This document shows, piece by piece, positions 33,966-43,303 of a DNA stretch of 53,933 nt. Position numbers and translations under genes: made by a program. Within the stretch, counting starts at the first letter, position 1. Every line of letters begins with the position of its first letter. The DNA comes from an uncultured Eubacteriales bacterium (GTDB taxonomy: Bacteria > Bacillota > Clostridia > Christensenellales > Borkfalkiaceae): the NCBI GenBank assembly GCA_900549005.1, contig URMT01000001.1, positions 1 through 53,933 on the forward strand. Direction: 5' to 3'. The notes below the pieces were generated by a model that worked only from the letters and a program-made list of their open reading frames with translations, did no database searches and had not been told where the DNA came from.

Positions 33966-36900
33966 CACTCCTTACCTCCTCTCTTCATTTTAAGCACGCA
34001 GCCTGCCGCAAACGCCACAACGGAAACGCCCGCAAATATGCCGAATATAACGTTTATTGCCGTGAGGGCCGTCTGCCACCAGGGAACGAAATCAGGCACC
34101 TCAACGCCGACCTGTATGCCGTTTACAAGATTGGAACGCGAATAGGCGTAATAGTAGTGCCTGTTTACTTCCTTCATCTTGGTAAGAATATATCCGTCCT
34201 GCCTTGCAAGCTGTATAAGCTGCTGCCTTCTGTCGGTATCGTTATTGAACATATCGGTGCCGTAAGCAACGCACTCGGCAGTGTGAACGTAGTCCGCGGC
34301 GTCCTTTGACGAGTCGGTAAGATTTACGCCCTTGAAGCCCCATTCGCCACGGAGCACGTCTGTAAGCGCAGCTTCGCTGGCGGCGCCTGCCGTAGCTCCT
34401 ATGCGGTTGAAGCAGGTCATTGTAGCGAGAGCCCCGCCCACATCGTCGCGGAGAGCGCCTTCGAAGCACCTTAAAGAACCTTCGCGGAATCCCTGTTCGT
34501 TTGCAAAAGTTGCAACGCCGTGACGGTTGGTCTCCTGGTCGTTACCCGCAAAGTGTTTGATAGCCGAAAGAAGTCCGCCTTCCTGCATCGTCTTAACCTG
34601 GGCAGCTCCGCAGAGATAAGACATATTGGCATCTTCGGAATAATATTCTGAATTCCTGCCCGAATATGCCGTTCTGTGCCAGTCTGCGCCCGGGCCGAAT
34701 ATCATCGAATATCCTGCATACAAAGCGTCCTCGGCAAACAGTTCGCCGCGCTCGGCAAGCAAATCGAGATTCCACGTGCTTGCCATAATAACCTGGTCGA
34801 CATACAGCGTTATTCCCTCGCCGTTGCCGTTAGAATAAGATGAACCCAGACCCTTCGGGCCGTCGGTATTTGCGTTTGCAGGTTTATTTACCGAACTTAT
34901 CTTATCGTTGCCCATACGTTCGCCCATTATATTGGCGAGTTCGGATACGGAGAGCTGGTCGATAAACTCATTCCACGCCTCTTCGTCGTCGTAGGCAACG
35001 TCCTTCATCTCCACAAACTCAACCCCTGCATCCTTTGCTACGGTTATTGAGCTGACTTCGGGAGCATCGGAAGGTTTGGTATAAGTTTTACCCGCAAGCA
35101 GGGTTTTAAGTTCGTCACTTGCGGTAAGGCCGGTATAGGCCTTGGGATAAGTATTCCAATCGCTGCGGGTAAGGTAAGTAACCGTGCCTTCGGCAAAATA
35201 GTTGTAGTCGATTTCGTCAAAGACGTTGGCAACCACCTCGCCCGTGGCTTCGGAGCGGGCATACGTAGTATTGTCGTATTCGGCAAGATTTTCTTTAACC
35301 GCCTTATCTGCATCGCCTGCAACCACGTTGCCCTTTTCGTCGGTTAGTTTGCCGTCGACGGTTGCACCGTATTCAAGAGCCATAACGTTGTTGAGTGCGT
35401 CGTGGGCATTATCGCCGATTGCAAAGTAATAGTCGCCCTCGTCAAACACATAGCAGCCCTTCCTTGAAGAATCGGCGCCGTTGGTTGCGTTCTCATCGTA
35501 AGTGGCGAACAGATAGTCGTCAGCACGCACCTCTATTTCATAGGGTTTGCCCACTTCCAGTTCGGGGGTCTTGGCAAAGCCTATCATCTGAATGGCAGAC
35601 TTCTGAGCCTGGCCGTCTTCATAGGGCAGGCTTGCATACAGCTGAACCACGCTCTTTGCCTTGCCCGAATAGTTGGAGCCGTTTTCGGGGCCGTTATTGG
35701 TGACGGTGACTTTGGCAACGACTTCGTGATTTTCCTTATCCCATTCGATTGAGGTCACTTCCTGCGTGAACTGCGAATAGGAAAGGCCGTAGCCGAAAGT
35801 ATACGCCATTTCGTCCGCATAATTCCAGCTGTTGCCGCTGCTTTCATATACGCCCGCGCTGCCTGCCGCATTGTTTATGCCGAGCACCTGGTCGTGGTAG
35901 CGCGTTTCGTAGTATTTATATCCCACATAGATATTTTCGGCATACACAACGTACTTGTTTTCGTACTGCGTGTTGTGATTGCTGAATGTGAAGTCGCCGA
36001 AGTTGCGCATTGCGGGCGCAGACATTGAATCGGCGGCGTATGTATCTACGAGGTGACCCGAGGGGTCTGCCTTGCCCGTAAGAATATTTGCAACGCCTAT
36101 AAAGCCCACGTCGCCGGCGGCGCCGAAGGTAAGGCAGGCGTCAACGCCGTACTGAGGGTCTTCTATCCACTGCAAATCCATAGGGAACGGGCTGTTGACA
36201 AGCACGATTATCTTGCCGAACTTGCCCGAATCATTTATCATTTTTACGAGGTCGGCCTCTTCCTTATGGAAGGAAAGCAGGGGAACGCCGTCGGCGTCGG
36301 CCTGATAATCGAGGTCAACGCCCTCGCCGCCGAAGCGCGTAAAGAGCACTATCGCCGCGTCGTTATAATCTTTTGCATACGAATTTTTGAGGTCGGCAGT
36401 ATAAAAATCCTGCCCCACTTCGCCTATATCCGACTGCCCGGGAGTAGCGGAAGATACCCTGTTCACGTCGCTGTTCAGATAGGCGTTGTACATAGTCATA
36501 TTTATATCGAAGCCGGCCGATTTGAAGGCGTCTAAAAGGCCGCCGCCGCGCGATGCCTTGAACGTAGAACCGCCGCCGTTAGTTGCATAGATGGGCGCCT
36601 TTACCGAATTGCCGAACAGAGTTACGCTGAGCTCGTCCGAAGCAAGCGGAAGGGCGTTATCTTCGTTGCGCACCAAAACGGCGCCCTCTTCCATAGCGCG
36701 GATATTGAAATCGTTTTCCGCCTCTATCAGCTTTTGGCTGTTTTCGGCGTTGAGTTCGCCGAACTTGCTTTCATAAACGATTTCGCCGCCCATATTCGTC
36801 GAAGGCGGGGTTATGCCGAGACGGTCGTTGACGAAACCTTCGTACCTGTAACCGAGGTTGGTGAGCACGATGAATACCGCCAGCAACAGCCCGAATACCG

Positions 36901-36967
36901 CCGCCAGGCCGCGCCACAAGTTTATTTTGCCCGTGACGGCCTTCAATATACTTAAAAATTTGTTCAT
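33965..36967 (-). CDS. Membrane-anchored permuted GH3 glycosidase
   Basis: This 1000-aa protein has an N-terminal helix (about 20-42), the GH3 C-domain first ('GAVLVRNEDNALPLAS'), an Fn3-like domain, and a (beta/alpha)8 domain with 'IFGPGADWHRTAYSGRNSEYY', 'KHFAGNDQETNRHG' and Asp in 'GVNLTDSSKD'. It ends in a helix plus 'KMKRGGKE'. The domain order and double anchoring match the three other GH3s in the window. AAGGAGAG precedes ATG 36967. It lies 54 bases after a small lipoprotein gene and is coupled to the four-helix protein gene. Confidence 0.9.
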   Translation of the reverse strand: MNKFLSILKAVTGKINLWRGLAAVFGLLLAVFIVLTNLGYRYEGFVNDRLGITPPSTNMGGEIVYESKFGELNAENSQKLIEAENDFNIRAMEEGAVLVRNEDNALPLASDELSVTLFGNSVKAPIYATNGGGSTFKASRGGGLLDAFKSAGFDINMTMYNAYLNSDVNRVSSATPGQSDIGEVGQDFYTADLKNSYAKDYNDAAIVLFTRFGGEGVDLDYQADADGVPLLSFHKEEADLVKMINDSGKFGKIIVLVNSPFPMDLQWIEDPQYGVDACLTFGAAGDVGFIGVANILTGKADPSGHLVDTYAADSMSAPAMRNFGDFTFSNHNTQYENKYVVYAENIYVGYKYYETRYHDQVLGINNAAGSAGVYESSGNSWNYADEMAYTFGYGLSYSQFTQEVTSIEWDKENHEVVAKVTVTNNGPENGSNYSGKAKSVVQLYASLPYEDGQAQKSAIQMIGFAKTPELEVGKPYEIEVRADDYLFATYDENATNGADSSRKGCYVFDEGDYYFAIGDNAHDALNNVMALEYGATVDGKLTDEKGNVVAGDADKAVKENLAEYDNTTYARSEATGEVVANVFDEIDYNYFAEGTVTYLTRSDWNTYPKAYTGLTASDELKTLLAGKTYTKPSDAPEVSSITVAKDAGVEFVEMKDVAYDDEEAWNEFIDQLSVSELANIMGERMGNDKISSVNKPANANTDGPKGLGSSYSNGNGEGITLYVDQVIMASTWNLDLLAERGELFAEDALYAGYSMIFGPGADWHRTAYSGRNSEYYSEDANMSYLCGAAQVKTMQEGGLLSAIKHFAGNDQETNRHGVATFANEQGFREGSLRCFEGALRDDVGGALATMTCFNRIGATAGAASEAALTDVLRGEWGFKGVNLTDSSKDAADYVHTAECVAYGTDMFNNDTDRRQQLIQLARQDGYILTKMKEVNRHYYYAYSRSNLVNGIQVGVEVPDFVPWWQTALTAINVIFGIFAGVSVVAFAAGCVLKMKRGGKE

Positions 36968-37021
36968 TTATCTCTCCTTACCGGGTTAATTTGCCGCCGC
37001 TATGCAGCGCTTTAAATAACA

Positions 37022-37675
37022 TTACCAGCTAACCTGAGTAAACTTGCCGTCGTTGAGCGTAACCATTATTTCGATGCCCTCTGCATCAAACCCTTCGGTT
37101 TTGCCTTCAAGAACCATATCCGCGGTGACAGTGCCGTCCTCATTTACAGAGACGCCGAGGCCGCCCTGGGGCTGTGCGGCAAGATTGACGGCGGATTCGG
37201 TCATCTCTTCCGTCCAATTAGCCGTATCGAGAGTGGGATAGCCTGACGAAGCGAACACTACGCGCTCGGGCACGTTTATGGTGATGAACGTAAGGGTTTC
37301 GTCGGAAGGGTCGCTCTCCTGGGTGAAAGTGCCGTAATACTTGATGACTTTCTGGCCGCGGTCGTTGGCGGTTGCTTCATTGGTGGGAACGCCCTGCCCG
37401 AAATTTACGTTCGAGAACATTATCTCGTTCATAGTAAGGCAATAGGTGCCGTCGCTGTAAGTTTCAAGCGTCTGTGCCTTATAAGTGGCGTAGTAATAGT
37501 TGTAAGTCATCTCGGGGGGCATACCCGTCGCAAAGTTCTGATATTCGTATGTATTGTTAGAAAGATACTCGCCCGTAAGGGTAGCGCCGCCGCCCGAGCA
37601 GGCCGCAAGGCTTACAGTTGCAATTACCGCCGCCGCGGCGCAGGCCGCAGCCACAACAAGTTTTTTGAGTTTCAT
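37022..37675 (-). CDS. Small lipoprotein, first gene of the second module 2 operon
   Basis: The 217-aa protein has a lipobox signal ('VSLAACSGGG') and a beta-rich mature part. The family is not recognised. AAGGAGG lies upstream of ATG 37675. The gene follows a strong promoter with LytTR-type repeats, and leads an operon of GH3, four-helix protein, second lipoprotein and second GH3. It probably works at the membrane surface with these glycosidases. Confidence 0.7.
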   Translation of the reverse strand: MKLKKLVVAAACAAAAVIATVSLAACSGGGATLTGEYLSNNTYEYQNFATGMPPEMTYNYYYATYKAQTLETYSDGTYCLTMNEIMFSNVNFGQGVPTNEATANDRGQKVIKYYGTFTQESDPSDETLTFITINVPERVVFASSGYPTLDTANWTEEMTESAVNLAAQPQGGLGVSVNEDGTVTADMVLEGKTEGFDAEGIEIMVTLNDGKFTQVSW

Positions 37676-37731
37676 AATTTTTTTCCTCCTTGAATTTTGT
37701 AAATAAAATACAAAAGTTTTTTGTTACGCAC

Positions 37732-37760
37732 ATTATAAATTGCGCAATTTGCAAAATCAA
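37732..37760 (-). promoter_or_regulatory. Promoter of lipoprotein-GH3 operon (module 2)
   Basis: On the minus strand TTGATT (37755-37760), 17 bp and TATAAT (37732-37737). The spacer itself is a palindrome, AAATTGCGCAATTT, a possible second operator. Confidence 0.8.
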
Positions 37761-37770
37761 TACAGTATAC

Positions 37771-37800
37771 CCGAATAGCGCCGTAGCATACGCGAATAGC
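37771..37800 (-). promoter_or_regulatory. Tandem LytTR-type binding repeats, class B
   Basis: Minus-strand GCTATTCGC-N12-GCTATTCGG, 21 bp apart, 10 bases before the -35 box. The same pattern and spacing occur at 41882-41911. Confidence 0.75.
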
Positions 37801-37869
37801 GTTGTTCCGTTAAAAACAGGTCGCCTGTCGGCAGTTTAATACGCATTTACCCTACATTCCTTAAATGCA

Positions 37870-37897
37870 GGGAGGGCTGCCGTAAGACAGCCCTCCC
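37870..37897 (-). terminator. Terminator hairpin after the GH78 gene
   Basis: A perfect 10-bp stem, GGGAGGGCTG with CAGCCCTCCC, and an 8-base loop lie 24 bases past the stop at 37921. Confidence 0.7.
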
Positions 37898-37920
37898 TCC
37901 GCGGATAAAAGAGCAATATA

Positions 37921-40302
37921 TTAAGGGGTAACCGTAATAGTGTAACTTCCTTTGGCGAGCGCCACAACGTTGAAGTCGCCGTCTTTTGTAACTGTGGCAG
38001 AACCTGCGGCAACCGTACCCCAAGAAGCGGGGATATACAGGCTGCCATCCGCATCTATCGCCTCCACGATTATCGTGACAGTACCGCCTTCCGCCCTCTT
38101 TATACTGTAAGAAAGAGTTCCCTTGTGCGTAACCACGCTCATCGAAAGCGAAGAGAATACGTCGGTGAGGCGGATGGAATAACTTCCGTAGCCCGCAGAT
38201 TCGGGCGAAATGCCGCCGAAGTATTTTGAAAGCACGGTGAGCGAGCCGCCCGTCCAGCCGTGGTTTATGGTGCCCGCATCCTTTTCCCACAGCTCCCACA
38301 ACGTGGAATCTTTGTCGTCTATCATAGGCTGATAGCGCGTGAGCATTCGGGTGAGGCAGGCTTCGTATTCGCCCATCAGGCAGAGCGCCTCTTCGACGAA
38401 TTTCTCCATATAGGGGCTTGCCCCGTAAGTTGTGGTGAGCACGTTCAGAATTTCGTCGTACATGTCCTCTTCGGCAAGGCCGCTCACCACCGCCATTGCG
38501 TTTGCCCTGTCGTCGTATGCGGTGCCTGAGCTGTATCCTCCCTGCTTTTTAAACTTTGCAAACCCCGCCGCAACCTTCTGAATTCTTTCGGTGAAGAAGG
38601 CTTCGTCAGAGGATATTCCCAGCGCTTTTGCAAGTTTCTGCGTTGAAGAAAGCGCATAGTAATACCAGCAGTTTTGCAAAACTTCGGCGTCTGCGCCGTC
38701 GCCCCAGTCAACCCACATAAACGTTCCGTCGCGGTAAACTATACTGCCGTCGTCGTTGAGTTCCCACAGTTTGAGGTAATTTACTGCCACGGGATAGAAC
38801 AGCCTTACCGTCGCTTCATCGCCGGTATACAGCAGATATTCGTATACCGAAACGAGGAAATTGAGCGTTTGAACGGGATTTTCGTTGGTGGCAAGACTGG
38901 GCGAACGCAAAGGTATGCAGTTATCGGTCTTGGTCCAGCCGATTATATTGAGAATGGTCTTTTTTGTCATCGCCCACGAATTTTCGTCGAGCGAATAGAA
39001 CGTTTCGCCTATCTGGTTGGCGGCGTCGCCGATATACGGAGAACGCTCCCTTTCGGGGCAGTCCATATAAGTATCGCGCATACAGATAAGCAGGGTGTTC
39101 ACTGCTTTCTCCCACAGCGTGTTCACGTCCTCGTTTTCTGTGACGAACGAACCCGAACGCTCGCTGTCGTATCCGCTGCGACGGTAGCCTATTTTTGTGA
39201 ACGTTATGCCTGCGGGGGCTTCGATTATGAGCTGCGAGCCGCTGCGCCAGGGCAGACTTTCGTAAGTCTGCGCGCCCCCGGCTGTTACGTAGTCGTCGCG
39301 GAAGGAATCTATGCCCTGGCTGGTGAGCGTGTTGGTATAATACGTGAACCTTAACCCGCTGCTTTCGGCTGTCAGTTCGAAGTAAGGACTGAACTGCATA
39401 TTTTCGGGCAGGTCTATCGTAATTATGGTATCCTGCGTGAGCTTCTGCCCGATATATTCGCTTTCGAGAAAGGTATACTCTTCGTCAAACTTCATAAGAG
39501 GAATGACCGAGAGATACGTATCGTTGAAGGGCTGAGCGCCTGCCTCCGCCACTACCGTAGCATTCTCCCACGAAGAATCGTCGAAATCGGAAGCCGTGTA
39601 ATCGCCCACGCTTTCGCGCGCGTCGTAATATACGTTCCATTCCGCAAGCATAGAAGACTGCGAATAGTTCGGCCAGTCGGCGCCGAGCAATCCCTTGTTG
39701 CGGTATGCGCGTAGTCTGTTTGCCTTGAAAGACGAATCGGAAACGATTGTCTGGTCGCCCGCCTGCATTTCAAAAAGCAGTCCCGCTTTGCCCGGGTCAA
39801 CGCTTGAATTGCCGCCGCGGCCGTTGTACGATACCAGAATTACCAGAGTATTTTCGCCCTGCTTTAAGTAATCTGTAAGGTCGACCTGTTCATAAAACCC
39901 GTCGTACGGGGTGGCGCCGCGCTTGCTGGCTCCGTCGAAAACCGCCAGTTCTTCGTTCATCCACAGGTAGTATTTGCTCTCCGCCGCGATGTTGGCGACG
40001 GCCTCTTCGGGAACTTTTTCAAGGCTGAACGTTTTGCGGAACGCAACGTAAGAGTTTGCCGAAGTAGTGCTTGCCCATATCCACTTCGCTCCGTTCCAGT
40101 CTGTCTTTTTATACTCTTCAAGCGAGGTATAATAGGCGAGGTCGCTTCTGTCTACGGGCTGTTCCTCCGTCGGGTCTTCCTCTACGGGAGGTTTTTCGTC
40201 GGGAGGCGGCACCTCCGTGTCCTCGTCGCAGGCAGCAAGTATGCCCAGCCCCATAACGCCGCACAGAGCAAGCGCCGCTATTTTTAAAAATATTTTCTTC
40301 AT
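37921..40302 (-). CDS. GH78-type alpha-L-rhamnosidase lipoprotein
   Basis: The 793-aa protein has a lipobox signal ('GILAACDED'), a Pro/Glu-rich spacer, and N-terminal beta domains ('WIWASTTSANSYVAFRKTF', 'DLTDYLKQGENTLVILV') followed by an (alpha/alpha)6 barrel. 'DCPERERSPYIGDA' near 410 corresponds to the catalytic DCPxRDER motif of GH78, and 'NHGWTGG' near 690 to the conserved NHxW segment. It probably removes alpha-L-rhamnose or a related sugar at the cell surface. GAGGCGG precedes ATG 40302. It follows the lipoprotein gene ending at 40325 by 22 bases in one operon. Confidence 0.85.
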   Translation of the reverse strand: MKKIFLKIAALALCGVMGLGILAACDEDTEVPPPDEKPPVEEDPTEEQPVDRSDLAYYTSLEEYKKTDWNGAKWIWASTTSANSYVAFRKTFSLEKVPEEAVANIAAESKYYLWMNEELAVFDGASKRGATPYDGFYEQVDLTDYLKQGENTLVILVSYNGRGGNSSVDPGKAGLLFEMQAGDQTIVSDSSFKANRLRAYRNKGLLGADWPNYSQSSMLAEWNVYYDARESVGDYTASDFDDSSWENATVVAEAGAQPFNDTYLSVIPLMKFDEEYTFLESEYIGQKLTQDTIITIDLPENMQFSPYFELTAESSGLRFTYYTNTLTSQGIDSFRDDYVTAGGAQTYESLPWRSGSQLIIEAPAGITFTKIGYRRSGYDSERSGSFVTENEDVNTLWEKAVNTLLICMRDTYMDCPERERSPYIGDAANQIGETFYSLDENSWAMTKKTILNIIGWTKTDNCIPLRSPSLATNENPVQTLNFLVSVYEYLLYTGDEATVRLFYPVAVNYLKLWELNDDGSIVYRDGTFMWVDWGDGADAEVLQNCWYYYALSSTQKLAKALGISSDEAFFTERIQKVAAGFAKFKKQGGYSSGTAYDDRANAMAVVSGLAEEDMYDEILNVLTTTYGASPYMEKFVEEALCLMGEYEACLTRMLTRYQPMIDDKDSTLWELWEKDAGTINHGWTGGSLTVLSKYFGGISPESAGYGSYSIRLTDVFSSLSMSVVTHKGTLSYSIKRAEGGTVTIIVEAIDADGSLYIPASWGTVAAGSATVTKDGDFNVVALAKGSYTITVTP

Positions 40303-40324
40303 AATGCATCCGCCTCGCAGTTAA

Positions 40325-41800
40325 TTACTTTATAAGGGCAGATATATCGGCGCAGGAAAAGTTTACCGTTGCAAATGTTTCTTTATATTCCAGGGTGGCG
40401 CTTGTGCCGGTTATTACAGCGGTATAAACCTTTGCGGAATTTTTGGAATCGGTAAATTTAAGAGTGCCGCCTTCATAAGTCCAGTTGAATATGGGTTTAA
40501 GCGCACCGCCGAATGCCGAAACCTGCGCCGTGCCGTCGGAATATACGGTGAGTGTATCGCCGCCCGTGCTGGTAAATACCGCAAGCGTTTCAGGCGTTGC
40601 GGGGGCAGACGTTATGGCAGATATATCGTCGCAGGTGAAGGTTTCGCTCAGAGGATTGCCTTGGAGCGTGTCGGAGTAAGTTACCGTGGCCTTGGCGCCA
40701 TCTATGGTTGCCGTATACGTCTTTGAAGCGTTTTCAGCATCGGTTATGACGAGTTTACCGCCGCTGTAAGTCCAGGTCACGTCGATGTTGAAATAGCCCA
40801 TAGGGCTCATCGTGCCCGTGCCGTCTTTAAGAAGGGATATCGTGCCGTTTTTGTCGCCCGAGAAAGCGGCGACCACTTCGGGAGTTTCGGGTGCGGGAGG
40901 CTCTATATCTTCGAGGGCGGATATATCGGCACACTCCATAGTATAAGAAATGATATTGCCCATTGCGTTGCGGTCATATTTTATGGTCGCCTTGGTGCCG
41001 TCGATTGTTGCCTCGATTTGCGAAGTGGCGCCCGTCTTTACTACAAGTTTGCCGCCATCGTAAGTCCACGACCACGTCTGGCTGATAACATACTTTGCCT
41101 GGTTGGTGGCGGGGTCTGTGCTTCCCACATAGAACAGCGCCGTGCCGTCATCCTGCAAATACAGCCTGCCGGGGTTTTTGTCTGCCGCGGTAGCGAACAT
41201 AACTACGTATTCGGGCTCTTCAAACACATAGAGGTTGCCCTGTATGAAGGCGTCGAAATCTTTATATTTTACCGTCTTGCTGCCCGTTACCTGCTGCTGA
41301 CGGCCCGAGAAGATGGGGCAGTCGAGCGTAAAGGTTATGGTCCCTTCCGACGTGGGATAGAGCTCGTATTCGAACCTGCTTGTGGCAAAACCGCCGCCCA
41401 TAATATTTTCTGCGTCTTCGTCGTAGCGCACGCTGAGCTTTATGCAGTCGAGGCCTTCGGAATTCTTGGTTTCTTCCCAGGAACCAGTCCACCACTTTTC
41501 AGAAAATCCGCTGTTTTCGGCATAGTCGGAGCTATCCATACTGAGGATATTGTATCCGCTGCCCGCAACGGTGCCGTCATCGAGCAGGTTGAGCAATATA
41601 TAATAGTCAAAGCCGTAGCCCGTAAGCGTTTCGTCGGTGTAATGGCCGGTAAACTGCCATTCGATTTCCGCCGTTTCGGTCACAGGCGGCTTATTCTCCT
41701 CTTGCTCGGTGTCGTCGTTGCAGGCGGCAAGCCCGAGCGCCATTGTGGCGGCGGCAGCTACGGCAAGCCCGCCGATAAGCCATTTTTTCATCCTTTTCAT
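40325..41800 (-). CDS. Repeat-containing lipoprotein of GH3/GH78 operon
   Basis: The 491-aa protein has a lipobox signal ('MALGLAACNDD'). 'IEWQFTGHYTDETLTGYGFDYY' type sequence opens the mature part, closely matched by the lipoprotein encoded at 48759. About three beta units of about 85 aa follow with 'GKLV-x-TD', 'A-x-IDG-x-KATV-x-Y' and 'F-x-C-x-DISA' segments. The family is not recognised. I infer a surface carbohydrate-binding or scaffold function from the company of GH78. ATG at 41800 has AAAGGAGG upstream; upstream in-frame ATGs lie within or before the promoter region. Confidence 0.75.
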   Translation of the reverse strand: MKRMKKWLIGGLAVAAAATMALGLAACNDDTEQEENKPPVTETAEIEWQFTGHYTDETLTGYGFDYYILLNLLDDGTVAGSGYNILSMDSSDYAENSGFSEKWWTGSWEETKNSEGLDCIKLSVRYDEDAENIMGGGFATSRFEYELYPTSEGTITFTLDCPIFSGRQQQVTGSKTVKYKDFDAFIQGNLYVFEEPEYVVMFATAADKNPGRLYLQDDGTALFYVGSTDPATNQAKYVISQTWSWTYDGGKLVVKTGATSQIEATIDGTKATIKYDRNAMGNIISYTMECADISALEDIEPPAPETPEVVAAFSGDKNGTISLLKDGTGTMSPMGYFNIDVTWTYSGGKLVITDAENASKTYTATIDGAKATVTYSDTLQGNPLSETFTCDDISAITSAPATPETLAVFTSTGGDTLTVYSDGTAQVSAFGGALKPIFNWTYEGGTLKFTDSKNSAKVYTAVITGTSATLEYKETFATVNFSCADISALIK

Positions 41801-41843
41801 TACTTTTCCTCCTTTGATATGGAAATTTTTGTAAGTAAATAAC

Positions 41844-41871
41844 ATTATATTGAAGAAATTTTCAAAATCAA
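41844..41871 (-). promoter_or_regulatory. Promoter of lipoprotein-GH78 operon
   Basis: On the minus strand TTGATT (41866-41871), 16 bp and TATAAT (41844-41849), about 45 bases upstream of the start codon. Confidence 0.8.
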
Positions 41872-41881
41872 TAGCGTATAC

Positions 41882-41911
41882 GCGAGTAGCCTTCAATCGT
41901 GCGCGAATAGC
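41882..41911 (-). promoter_or_regulatory. Tandem LytTR-type binding repeats, class B
   Basis: Minus-strand GCTATTCGC-N12-GCTACTCGC, 21 bp apart, 10 bases before the -35 box and directly after the kinase terminator. Confidence 0.75.
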
Positions 41912-41940
41912 AAAAGGGACCTCCGCAAACCGGAAGTCCC
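41912..41940 (-). terminator. Terminator of module 2 kinase gene
   Basis: A 10-bp stem with one mismatch (41916-41925 with 41931-41940) is followed by TTTTG on the minus strand, 30 bases past the stop at 41971. Confidence 0.7.
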
Positions 41941-41970
41941 CGCAAATATAACCATATTAAATTTTATCGA

Positions 41971-43302
41971 CTATACTGCCGCAACAGGAACAGACGGTCT
42001 GCGCAGTATGGCGGCGTTGAGTGTATATATATCACCGTCCGCCGAAATATCCAGTCCTCCGCCATATTTTTCCACTATGCGCCTGATACTGAGTATGCCG
42101 TAACCGTGCTGACTGGTATCGCTTTTGGAAGTTGCGGGCGTTCCGTTTACGAATTTTATTTTGCCCGCAAAATAGTTCTGTTCGTGTACGACAAGCATAT
42201 TACCAACCGTCTTTACGCTCAGGGTAACGGCACGGCGCTCCGGCGGAACCTTTACAACCGCCTCTACGGCATTATCCAGAATATTGCCGAACAGCGAATA
42301 TATGTCGGCTTCCGACATAAACCCGATATCGTTTCCGTCTGCCATTATGGTAAGTTTTATATCATTCTTCTCGCAGTAAAGGCTCTTTTCTGTGAGTATA
42401 AGGTCAAGTGCATCGTTGCCCGTCTTCACTATGGCGTCATATATGGATATCTGACCTTCAAGGTTTTTCAGTTCCTCTTCCGAAAGCAGATTGCGTTGCC
42501 CGAGCGCGGAACTTATCATCTTTTTGAGGTCGTGGCACTTTATGTTTACGGCCTCTATGGTATCGCGCTGTATTTCGTACTGTTCCCTGCGCTTTCTGTC
42601 GAGCTGCTCTATCATATCAAGTTCATAACGGTACTGCCCCGCTTCGAACAGATTGAGCGCCGAACACAGGCTTATCAGGCAACATATAACGGCAAACAGC
42701 TTGATTATAATCATAGCGTCCGGCGACGTTTCGGCAACGGGCACATATATTCCGAGAATTACCGTAATAAGTAAAACAAGGAGCACGGGAAGAAGAACCT
42801 TTTTTGAATTGAGCTTTATGCGATTGTTCCTGCACAAAGCCCATCCCGCTATAAAGGCCGCAGCAAATACTACCAGATAGACAAGTACGGTGAGTACAAA
42901 ATATTCAATATCGTAGTCGAAATAAATATTTTCTATCCCGAGCATCAGGCCGAAAATAACGCACAACGAGTTTGCGATATGTTCCAGACTCCATCCCGCA
43001 GCGTTATATAACACCGCCTCCCAAAAACTGCACTTAAAGCAAAAGCAAAGAAGGGCTATCACTTCAAAAAAGAAAAACACGTCGCACAGCACATACATAA
43101 AGCTGCTAAGTGAACTGCCCATTCCCAAAGAGCGCACAGACTGCCACAAAAAACCTGACAGCGCCGACATAGCACAAAAACAGAAAATAAACCGCAAAAC
43201 AAAAAACCTGCGCCTGGGCGCATACATAGAAAACGCAAGCGCTCCTATTATAAGGCTCGGCAAAAATTTGAAGCTGAAAAAGCCGTTGATAAAATCCTGC
43301 AT
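41971..43302 (-). CDS. GHKL sensor histidine kinase (module 2)
   Basis: The 443-aa protein has about six N-terminal helices, the H-box 'NIKCHDLKKMI', the N-box 'NILDNAVEAVVK' and the G-box 'SQHGYGILSIRRIVEKYGG'. It has the AgrC/LytS-like layout of the other two kinases here. ATG at 43302 lies one base after the regulator stop, with AGAGGG upstream; an earlier in-frame start at 43332 is less likely. It phosphorylates the LytTR regulator encoded just upstream and probably controls the class B promoters next to it. Confidence 0.9.
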   Translation of the reverse strand: MQDFINGFFSFKFLPSLIIGALAFSMYAPRRRFFVLRFIFCFCAMSALSGFLWQSVRSLGMGSSLSSFMYVLCDVFFFFEVIALLCFCFKCSFWEAVLYNAAGWSLEHIANSLCVIFGLMLGIENIYFDYDIEYFVLTVLVYLVVFAAAFIAGWALCRNNRIKLNSKKVLLPVLLVLLITVILGIYVPVAETSPDAMIIIKLFAVICCLISLCSALNLFEAGQYRYELDMIEQLDRKRREQYEIQRDTIEAVNIKCHDLKKMISSALGQRNLLSEEELKNLEGQISIYDAIVKTGNDALDLILTEKSLYCEKNDIKLTIMADGNDIGFMSEADIYSLFGNILDNAVEAVVKVPPERRAVTLSVKTVGNMLVVHEQNYFAGKIKFVNGTPATSKSDTSQHGYGILSIRRIVEKYGGGLDISADGDIYTLNAAILRRPSVPVAAV

Positions 43303-43303
43303 T

